DNA of 11,267 bases. Source: Oscillospiraceae bacterium (lineage in GTDB: Bacteria > Bacillota > Clostridia > Saccharofermentanales > Saccharofermentanaceae). The position numbers and the translations under genes were made by a program. Position 1 is the stretch's first letter. Every line of letters begins with the position of its first letter. The stretch is taken from NCBI GenBank assembly GCA_902767145.1, contig CACXGG010000034.1, forward strand, positions 1 to 11,267, read 5' to 3'. Positions 6,263 to 11,267 of the stretch are shown piece after piece. Under the pieces are notes generated by a model that did not search any database, had not been told where the DNA came from, and was given only the letters and a program-made list of their open reading frames with translations.

Positions 6263-7423
6263 TCCTGCTGACCTGCCTATCCTTGAACTTTTCACGAAAG
6301 CGCCTGCGGTGGCAAATGCAATGGCAAATACTGCCTGGATGCCTATGCACATGAGGAACTTCTCAAGATCAAAATCCACACCTGAATATGATGTGTTTAT
6401 CATGTTGTTTGCAAGGACAGACCAGTACATAGGCAGGAACTTGGCTACCTTGAGAACGTTCTCTCCCAGGAACTCCTGCGCAACAAAAACTCCGCAAAGG
6501 AAGCTCATCCCCAGGCTGACGATATTTGTTACCATGGTCAGGGTATTGGGAGCAATGGGCAATGATGTGATAAGGGATGCCATTGCACAGCTGAACAACA
6601 TGGTGACAAAGAGGTTAAGTGCCACAGCCCACCAGTATTCACTCATCAAGGGGCCGCCTGATCCCAGGACCAGATTTATGATCATAAAGACTGCCCAGAT
6701 CACAACTCCGCAGGTGATTAGTCCCAGTGTATTGACAAGGCTTATCTTTTTCTTTCCCACCGGGGATGTATCGATCCTGTTGTTGATCTTCTCGTCACTG
6801 TTGACAATGACAGTATGTCCAACTCCCAGGCAAAGGAATCCGAAGATGAGGTAACAGAAGAACTGATCTGTGTAGAAGAGGGTAAAATCTGAAGTCCTGA
6901 CTTCCTTTTCCTCCACGACCTCCTGGATGGATGTTTCCCTGGACATGAGTTCCACTGCTTTTTCTGAAGCTTCCTCAACTTCATATCCCATGGCCTCGTA
7001 GGATCTCTCGGCAGTCATAAAGCTGTTTATCTGCTCTTCCACGAAGTAGGTGGAGGATCCGGAGGAAAGGGACGTAAGATATTCGATCTCTCCCTCGCCT
7101 TCACCGAAGCCCTCAGGAATTGTCATGTGGTAGTCGGAAAGACAGAAGAAGACTATGTCCCTGATGGAACTGTCAGACTTGTCCTTCATATCCGTCACCT
7201 CGTTGCCTTTTGAGAGGTATTCGATGAGGCCTCTTGATACCGGAGAGTCGTCATTATCCACATAGCTGATCTTTGAAACGACATTTACTGTCGTATCACC
7301 AACGGAGCCTGATGATGATACGAAGATAAGGGAAACTATCATCACTGCCATGATGACTGCATATATGATGATACCCGTCTTGTTGTTCCTGAGTATCCTG
7401 AAAAAATTCTTATAGAGATGCAT
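6260..7423 (-). CDS. ABC-2 type permease (second subunit, LnrN-like)
   Basis: A 387-residue membrane subunit. One N-terminal helix (about 16-36) is followed by a large hydrophilic external domain (about 40-180), then five helices (about 185-205, 227-253, 265-288, 293-316, 355-377). This is the ABC2_membrane/YhgE-type layout of drug and lipid exporters. The start has a strong AAGGAGGG site six bases upstream and overlaps the preceding permease gene by 14 bases, so the two are coupled and probably form a heterodimer. The external domain is rich in Glu and Asp. By length, topology and neighbours it matches LnrN of the linearmycin-resistance transporter. The substrate cannot be read from the sequence; a membrane-active antibiotic or peptide is likely. 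Confidence 0.88.
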   Translation of the reverse strand: MHLYKNFFRILRNNKTGIIIYAVIMAVMIVSLIFVSSSGSVGDTTVNVVSKISYVDNDDSPVSRGLIEYLSKGNEVTDMKDKSDSSIRDIVFFCLSDYHMTIPEGFGEGEGEIEYLTSLSSGSSTYFVEEQINSFMTAERSYEAMGYEVEEASEKAVELMSRETSIQEVVEEKEVRTSDFTLFYTDQFFCYLIFGFLCLGVGHTVIVNSDEKINNRIDTSPVGKKKISLVNTLGLITCGVVIWAVFMIINLVLGSGGPLMSEYWWAVALNLFVTMLFSCAMASLITSLPIAPNTLTMVTNIVSLGMSFLCGVFVAQEFLGENVLKVAKFLPMYWSVLANNMINTSYSGVDFDLEKFLMCIGIQAVFAIAFATAGAFVKSSRIGRSAG

Positions 7424-8558
7424 ATTTCTCCCTCCTTAATACGAAGACACCGATGGCGATGAAGATCAATGTTGTTACCAGTATCTTGGCTATATCCATG
7501 TAAAAGCCTGTATAGTCGCCGCAGATAGCAAGCTTATAGAAGGCCATGTTCATGACGGTTGCCGGATTGATATCGTTGATGAAAGGCGCATACTTTTCGA
7601 ATACTCCGGGAAGCTGCTGGATCATCTCTCCTGAAAGGAATACCGATATCATCACGACTGATGTGGTCTTGTTTCCTCTGTTGTCCGTGGAGCCCTTAAA
7701 GATGGTTCCGCATATAACTCCGAACCCCAGGGAGAAGAGTATGCTCGATGCTACGAAAAGAAGGAGCTTCGGTATACTGTTCCCCAGGGAGATATCCATT
7801 ACATATCTCATGAACAGCAGCTGGATCAGCACTATGACAAAGGATATGGAGAACTTTGAAAGGAATGAACTGATGATCATCCGGCTCTTTTTTGCAGAAG
7901 ATACTGAAAGCCTCATGGCATCCGCTGATACATCGGCACAGAGTTCACTGACTATGGCAACTCCGCTCATGGAATTGAAGAATATACCCATGACAAGTGT
8001 GCTGTAGAAAAACCAGGAATAAGGGTCAGGATCTTCAGAAAAGGCACTCTGCGCAGGCTTTGTATAAGATACCTCCTCCAGGGTATTATCCAGGACTGCC
8101 TGTGCGGAACCGGGATCCTTCTCATAAGCTTCCATGATAAGATCGTAGTTCCTCATATAGGAGTCGCATACTGCCTTTGCCATATATGCCGATGTCGCGC
8201 TGTGTCCCGGAGCAAGAAAGACCTTTATATCGTCCGCCTTCACTTCAAAGAGGATCTCATATTCACCATCCTCCAGGGACTTTTTTGCCGGCTCGACGGA
8301 GGCGGCATAGTCAAGGTCAAAATAGTAGTTATCCCCGTTCTCGTCGGACATCTCATCCATGAGCGACTGGAAGTTATATACGAATACTCCGGTGTCCTCC
8401 GTGACCACGCAGGTCTTCATGGGGTCGATATGGTTCTCTATATCATAGATATTGCCAAAGGCGATATGCATAAATGTCATCAGGGCCAGCGGGAAGATCA
8501 TCGACCAGAAGACAAACTGCTTTTCGCGAAGTCTCTTTTTGAGAAAATACTTAAACAT
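7410..8558 (-). CDS. ABC-2 type permease (first subunit, LnrM-like)
   Basis: A 382-residue membrane subunit. It has a short amphipathic N-terminus (MFKYFLKKRLREKQ), a first helix at about 16-36, a hydrophilic external domain (about 38-180), and five further helices (about 182-205, 230-252, 262-285, 298-316, 353-374). The ABC-2 exporter layout is the same as in the downstream permease, but the two sequences are clearly different, which points to a heterodimeric channel. An AAGGAGG site precedes ATG at 8558. Ten bases separate it from the ATPase stop, and it overlaps the next permease by 14 bases. Context and size fit LnrM. Cytoplasmic loops would dock on the ATPase encoded immediately upstream. 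Confidence 0.88.
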   Translation of the reverse strand: MFKYFLKKRLREKQFVFWSMIFPLALMTFMHIAFGNIYDIENHIDPMKTCVVTEDTGVFVYNFQSLMDEMSDENGDNYYFDLDYAASVEPAKKSLEDGEYEILFEVKADDIKVFLAPGHSATSAYMAKAVCDSYMRNYDLIMEAYEKDPGSAQAVLDNTLEEVSYTKPAQSAFSEDPDPYSWFFYSTLVMGIFFNSMSGVAIVSELCADVSADAMRLSVSSAKKSRMIISSFLSKFSISFVIVLIQLLFMRYVMDISLGNSIPKLLLFVASSILFSLGFGVICGTIFKGSTDNRGNKTTSVVMISVFLSGEMIQQLPGVFEKYAPFINDINPATVMNMAFYKLAICGDYTGFYMDIAKILVTTLIFIAIGVFVLRREKYASL

Positions 8559-8568
8559 GATGTCCTCC

Positions 8569-9510
8569 TTACTCGTCCCTCAGGTTCTTGCCGGTAAGCT
8601 CCAGGAATACGTCATTTAAGGTGGGCTGCTCGGAGAAGATCTTCTTCATCTTGTAGCCTCTATCCTGAAGGATATTGATGATATCGATAACGTTGTGCTT
8701 GCCGGATCCTGCCTCTACCTTGAGAAGGTCCTTTTCGTACTCCACGTTATAGATATTTTTCATCTCTCTTATGTATGTGATGGTATCCTCATCCACACCC
8801 GCTGCCTCGATGGTGATGATCTCACTCTTCTTGATCATGTTCTTGAGCTCATCGATGGTGCCTTCTGCGATCTTGTGGCCCTTATCCAGGACTACTACGT
8901 AATCACAGATCTGCTCCACCTCTTCCATATAGTGGGATGTGTATACGATGGTGGCGCCGCTGTTTCTCAGTTCCACGATACCTTCCAGGATCTTGTTGCG
9001 GCTCTGGGGGTCTACTGCCACCGTGGGCTCGTCGAAGAAGATGAGCTTGGGCTTGTGGGCGATACCGCAGGCGATGTTCAGCCTTCTCTTAAGTCCTCCG
9101 GAGAGCTTCTTCGGCTTAAACTTTGCGAAGTCGCCGATGGATACGAAGTCAATGGCTTCCTTTACATATTCCTTTCTCTTTGCGGGATCCTTGATGTAAA
9201 GACCGCAGAAGAAATCGATATTTTCGTAGACTGTAAGGGAGTCATAGAGAGCCAGGTCCTGGGGTACGATACCGATATCCTTCTTGATGTCATAGGACTT
9301 GGGAGTCATATCCTTACCGAAGATGGTGATGCTTCCCTTGTCATATTCAAGAAGTGACAGGATGCAGTTGATGGCGGTGGTCTTTCCGGAGCCGTTGGGT
9401 CCCAGAAGTCCGTAGATCTCCCCCTGCTTTACCTTGAGGTCCAGATGGTCAAGTGCGATAAGTTCCTTATATCTCTTAACAAGTCCTTCTACTTTGATAA
9501 CATCACTCAT
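8569..9510 (-). CDS. ABC transporter ATP-binding protein (LnrL-like)
   Basis: A 313-residue cytoplasmic ATPase that should drive export through the two following permeases. All key motifs are intact: Walker A GPNGSGKT (38-45), Q-loop Gln84 in IVPQD, signature LSGGLKRR (136-143), Walker B LIFFDEP (156-162), D-loop VAVD (164-167) and switch His193. A C-terminal extension (about 225-313), ending with a QPTLNDVFLELTGKNLRDE segment, is typical of the DrrA/CcmA-like drug-export ATPases. ATG at 9510 is preceded by AAAGGAGG. It is first of five tightly packed leftward genes. I found no clearly convincing promoter in the 163 bases upstream; TATAAC at 9567-9562 is the best -10 and lacks a good -35. The family is certain; the link to linearmycin-type compounds is by gene composition only. 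Confidence 0.94.
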   Translation of the reverse strand: MSDVIKVEGLVKRYKELIALDHLDLKVKQGEIYGLLGPNGSGKTTAINCILSLLEYDKGSITIFGKDMTPKSYDIKKDIGIVPQDLALYDSLTVYENIDFFCGLYIKDPAKRKEYVKEAIDFVSIGDFAKFKPKKLSGGLKRRLNIACGIAHKPKLIFFDEPTVAVDPQSRNKILEGIVELRNSGATIVYTSHYMEEVEQICDYVVVLDKGHKIAEGTIDELKNMIKKSEIITIEAAGVDEDTITYIREMKNIYNVEYEKDLLKVEAGSGKHNVIDIINILQDRGYKMKKIFSEQPTLNDVFLELTGKNLRDE

Positions 9511-9570
9511 AACGATGCCTCCTTTTCTCTTATGACATCATTATCCCCGAAAAGAGCCTCTGTTATAAGT

Positions 9571-9613
9571 GAGTCCCGTCACCAAAACGACATGACATTT
9601 GTCACAACAGAAC
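9571..9613 (+). repeat. REP-like sequence upstream of the Rrf2 gene
   Basis: This stretch contains GTCACCAAAACGACATGACA and then CATTTGTCACA (9596-9606). The last 11 bases recur exactly at 10129-10139. TGACA-TT-TGTCA (9593-9604) is a near-palindrome. From memory, GTCACCAAAACGACA-type motifs recur in Clostridia genomes as short repeats linked to REP-associated transposases; I cannot check this here. It falls between the transporter operon and the Rrf2 promoter, so it could also contain operators. Confidence 0.4.
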
Positions 9614-9642
9614 TTGAAAGCCTACTAAATCAGTAGTATTAT
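9614..9642 (+). promoter_or_regulatory. Promoter of the Rrf2 gene
   Basis: TTGAAA (9614-9619) and TATTAT (9637-9642) are separated by 17 bases, a good sigma-A promoter. The predicted start near 9649 gives a leader of about 25 nt carrying AAGGGG (9661-9666) before ATG at 9674. Confidence 0.65.
9622..9636 (+). promoter_or_regulatory. Candidate autoregulatory operator in the Rrf2 promoter
   Basis: CTACT-AAATC-AGTAG is a perfect 5-bp dyad filling the -35/-10 spacer. Its core ACT-AAATC-AGT fits the ACT-RWWWY-AGT core of IscR type-1 sites. A second imperfect dyad, GTAGTAT (9633-9639) with ATATTAC (9647-9653), covers the -10 box and start point. The position suggests repression by the gene's own product. 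Confidence 0.45.
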
Positions 9643-9673
9643 AGGTATATTACTCAAGATAAGGGGAATCAGC

Positions 9674-10108
9674 ATGAAGATCTCTACAAAAGGAAGATAT
9701 GCACTTCGTATGCTCATAGATCTGGCCACTCATCCCTCGGACGAGTTCGTGGCATTAAAGGCCATCGCGGAAAGACAGGAGATATCCAAGAAGTATCTTG
9801 AGCAGATCGTACCCATCCTTAACAGGACCGATCTTCTCATCACCAACAGGGGCTTCCAGGGCGGCTACAAGCTTGGAAGGCCTGCAGACAAGATCTCCGT
9901 AGGTGAGATCCTCCGCCTCACAGAAGGCGATCTGGCACCCGTTGCCTGCCTCTCAGGAGGAACGGTAAACTGTGACAGAAGTATCGACTGCCCCACCCTT
10001 CCTGTATGGCAGGGACTTGATAAGGTCATCAACGAATACCTGGACGGCATCACCCTTCAGGACATCATCGACCAGGCTCCCGACCCTTCCAACGACTACG
10101 TTATCTGA
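9674..10108 (+). CDS. Rrf2-family transcriptional regulator, IscR-like with three cysteines
   Basis: A 144-residue winged-helix regulator with the standard Rrf2 opening MKISTKGRYALRMLIDLA, the recognition region around EISKKYLEQIV (36-46), the wing RGFQGGYKLGRP (59-70), and a dimerisation helix near 111-125. Cys92, Cys100 and Cys106 form a C-x7-C-x5-C set in the position where IscR binds an Fe-S cluster (C-x5-C-x5-C in Escherichia coli). CymR of Bacillus, the cysteine-metabolism member, lacks these cysteines as I recall it, so this protein may sense Fe-S or redox status rather than act purely as a CymR. It is monocistronic, is convergent with cysK, and has dyads in its own promoter that suggest autoregulation. 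The neighbouring cysK favours control of sulfur or cysteine supply, but targets are not demonstrated. The start has AAGGGG seven bases upstream. Confidence 0.93.
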   Translation: MKISTKGRYALRMLIDLATHPSDEFVALKAIAERQEISKKYLEQIVPILNRTDLLITNRGFQGGYKLGRPADKISVGEILRLTEGDLAPVACLSGGTVNCDRSIDCPTLPVWQGLDKVINEYLDGITLQDIIDQAPDPSNDYVI

Positions 10109-10137
10109 TGACAAAACAGAACCGTCCCCATTTGTCA
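10109..10137 (-). repeat. REP-like element abutting the Rrf2 stop codon
   Basis: A 29-bp unit with 7-bp terminal inverted repeats TGACAAA / TTTGTCA around ACAGAACCGTCCCCA. It begins at the base after the TGA stop. Read on the minus strand it starts TGACAAATGGGGACGGTTCT. From memory this motif recurs widely in Clostridia and other genomes beside REP-associated tyrosine transposases. No such transposase is in this window. It shares CATTTGTCACA with the repeat upstream of the gene. Confidence 0.55.
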
Positions 10138-10165
10138 CATCATCTGCTCTTACCACTTTTCCTCC

Positions 10166-10267
10166 TTCCACACATTTTCCGCATTTTTTGAACATTTTTG
10201 CGGAAGATCGTGTGAAAACACACATTCTTCCTCAAAAAATCTATTTTTATAAGGTAATTGTGTGGAA
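10166..10267 (+). other. Foldable intergenic stretch (possible 3'-UTR RNA structure)
   Basis: An outer 9-bp pairing, TTCCACACA (10166-10174) with TGTGTGGAA (10259-10267), encloses two smaller hairpins: TTCCGCA/TGCGGAA (10177-10183 and 10199-10205), and GTGTG-AAAA-CACAC (10210-10223). This could be a three-way junction just before the terminator. The sequence is T-rich and non-coding; no independent promoter was seen. It may be an Rrf2 3'-UTR structure or chance. Confidence 0.3.
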
Positions 10268-10281
10268 ACAAAACAAACAAC

Positions 10282-10313
10282 AAAAGAGAGCTGCCGGATG
10301 GCAGCTCTCTTTT
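10282..10313. terminator. Strong bidirectional rho-independent terminator
   Basis: A perfect 14-bp stem, AAAAGAGAGCTGCC with GGCAGCTCTCTTTT, and a GGAT loop. It is followed by more T residues on the plus strand (to 10315) and by a T-rich run (TTTTG repeats) on the minus strand. It sits 20 bases after the cysK stop and about 170 bases after the Rrf2 stop, so it serves both convergent genes. Confidence 0.92.
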
Positions 10314-10332
10314 TTATTTAGTTATTCTTTTC

Positions 10333-11262
10333 TTACTCTGTGAAGAGCTGAGTGGAAAGATATCTGTCTCCTGTGTCGGGAAGGAGTGCTACGATCTTCT
10401 TACCCTTGTTCTCAGGTCTCTTGGCAAGCTCTGTTGCAGCCCATACTGCAGCACCTGCAGATATACCAACGAGAAGGCCTTCTTTTCTTGCGATCTCTCT
10501 TCCGATCTCGAATGCATCATCATTCTCAACAGTGATGATCTCATCGTAGATCTCTGTGTTGAGCGTATCAGGTACAAATCCTGCACCGATCCCCTGGATC
10601 TTATGAGCTCCTGCTGTTCCCTTTGAAAGAACAGGAGATCCTGCAGGCTCAACAGCAACTACCTTGACGTCTGCCTTCTTGCTCTTAAGGAATTCACCTA
10701 CACCGGAAAGTGTACCGCCGGTACCAACACCTGCTACGAAGAAATCCACATCACCATTGAGGTCCTCCCAGATCTCAGGGCCTGTTGTTGCCTTATGGAT
10801 AGCCGGATTGGCAGGGTTGACGAACTGACCGGGGATAAAGCTTCCCTCGATCTGCTGATGAAGCTCCTCAGCCTTGGCGATAGCACCCTTCATGCCCTTT
10901 GCACCTTCTGTAAGTTCGATCTTTGCACCATATGCCTTAAGAAGGTTTCTTCTCTCAACGCTCATGGTCTCAGGCATAGTAAGGATGATGTCGTATCCTC
11001 TTGCAGCAGCAACAGCTGCAAGACCGATACCCGTATTACCACTGGTGGGCTCGATGATGGTCGCACCGGGCTTAAGAAGGCCCTTAGCCTCAGCATCGTC
11101 GATCATTGCCTTGGCGATCCTGTCCTTTACACTTCCTGCGGGATTAAAATACTCGACCTTCGCATAGATCTCAGCTTCAAGGTTATTATTCTTGATATAG
11201 TTTGACAGTCTGAGAAGCGGTGTGTTTCCGATCATGTCGGTTACCTTGTTATAAAGTGCCAT
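10333..11262 (-). CDS. cysK: Cysteine synthase A (O-acetylserine sulfhydrylase)
   Basis: A 309-residue PLP enzyme of fold type II that makes cysteine from O-acetylserine and sulfide in the cytoplasm. The full length is usual for CysK. PLP-binding Lys46 lies in [11 protein letters not shown]. The substrate loop is TSGNTG (72-77), the phosphate-binding loop GTGGT (180-184), and the GISAGAA segment (266-272) and [10 protein letters not shown] (295-304) complete the active-site set. The start [19 protein letters not shown] is typical, but only five bases upstream are in the window, so its promoter and ribosome binding site cannot be seen. It is convergent with the Rrf2 regulator across a shared terminator. 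In Bacillus CysK acts as co-repressor partner of the Rrf2 protein CymR, so a link is plausible but not shown. A cystathionine beta-synthase is unlikely because there is no extra N- or C-terminal domain. Confidence 0.96.
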   Translation of the reverse strand: MALYNKVTDMIGNTPLLRLSNYIKNNNLEAEIYAKVEYFNPAGSVKDRIAKAMIDDAEAKGLLKPGATIIEPTSGNTGIGLAAVAAARGYDIILTMPETMSVERRNLLKAYGAKIELTEGAKGMKGAIAKAEELHQQIEGSFIPGQFVNPANPAIHKATTGPEIWEDLNGDVDFFVAGVGTGGTLSGVGEFLKSKKADVKVVAVEPAGSPVLSKGTAGAHKIQGIGAGFVPDTLNTEIYDEIITVENDDAFEIGREIARKEGLLVGISAGAAVWAATELAKRPENKGKKIVALLPDTGDRYLSTQLFTE

Positions 11263-11267
11263 AGTTA

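Noticed and set aside
6024..6854. 276-codon plus-strand frame across the kinase start and second permease
   Set aside because: It spans two well-supported opposite genes and their junction, and has the low-complexity look of an antisense frame.
8695..9357. 220-codon plus-strand frame opposite the ABC ATPase
   Set aside because: It is a shadow of a gene with all ATPase motifs intact; it has no family resemblance and no ribosome binding site.
9562..9567. TATAAC as the -10 of the transporter operon on the minus strand
   Set aside because: No -35 box at 16-18 bases upstream; the nearest candidate (TTTTGG) is at 15 and weak, so it is not listed as a promoter.
9674..10108. Naming the Rrf2 gene cymR because of cysK next door
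   Set aside because: Three cysteines at IscR ligand positions and an IscR-like dyad argue against a plain CymR; iscR is not assigned either because no isc or suf genes are seen.
10109..10137. The palindrome after the Rrf2 stop as a rho-independent terminator
   Set aside because: The stem is only 7 bp with a 15-nt loop and no T run; a real terminator lies at 10282-10313.

Overview
The window looks like a chromosomal segment from a Clostridia-type Bacillota, plausibly Lachnospiraceae. The grounds are strong GGAGG-type ribosome binding sites, consensus sigma-A promoters, intermediate G+C, frequent AGG and ATA codons, an Rrf2 regulator starting MKISTKGRYALR, and a cysK gene. This placement comes from gene content and style, not from a marker gene. 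No phage, insertion sequence, CRISPR array, tRNA or rRNA gene is visible.

Region 1 (1-4484) is an envelope-type membrane locus in two divergent units. Leftward are two tandem paralogous polytopic membrane proteins: a complete one of 526 residues and a second one cut by the window edge. They resemble GT-C glycosyltransferases in layout, but I cannot name the family. Rightward, from a perfect TTGACA/TATAAT promoter that appears to give a leaderless transcript, are a single-span membrane protein with an exported domain and, overlapping it, a PIG-V-like (GT-C) mannosyltransferase. The two divergent promoters overlap at their -35 boxes.

Region 2 (4485-9510) is a five-gene leftward cluster in transcription order ABC ATPase, ABC-2 permease, ABC-2 permease, histidine kinase, NarL-type response regulator. 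This has the composition of the Bacillus subtilis linearmycin-resistance module LnrJK-LnrLMN, but with the transporter genes first. A probable role is sensing and removing a membrane-active compound. Its last stop codon abuts the stop codon of the convergent mannosyltransferase gene with no spacer.

Region 3 (9511-10332) holds an IscR-like Rrf2 regulator with three conserved cysteines. A dyad resembling an IscR type-1 site lies inside its own promoter. The gene is bracketed by two REP-like sequences sharing an 11-base core, and is followed by a foldable 102-nt stretch and a strong bidirectional terminator.

Region 4 (10333-11262) is cysK, convergent with the regulator. The pairing suggests cysteine or Fe-S-linked regulation.

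The best candidate for something undescribed is region 1: a bacterial PIG-V-like enzyme translationally coupled to a single-span partner, beside two paralogous GT-C-like proteins. The layout recalls the eukaryotic Gpi18-Pga1 pair.
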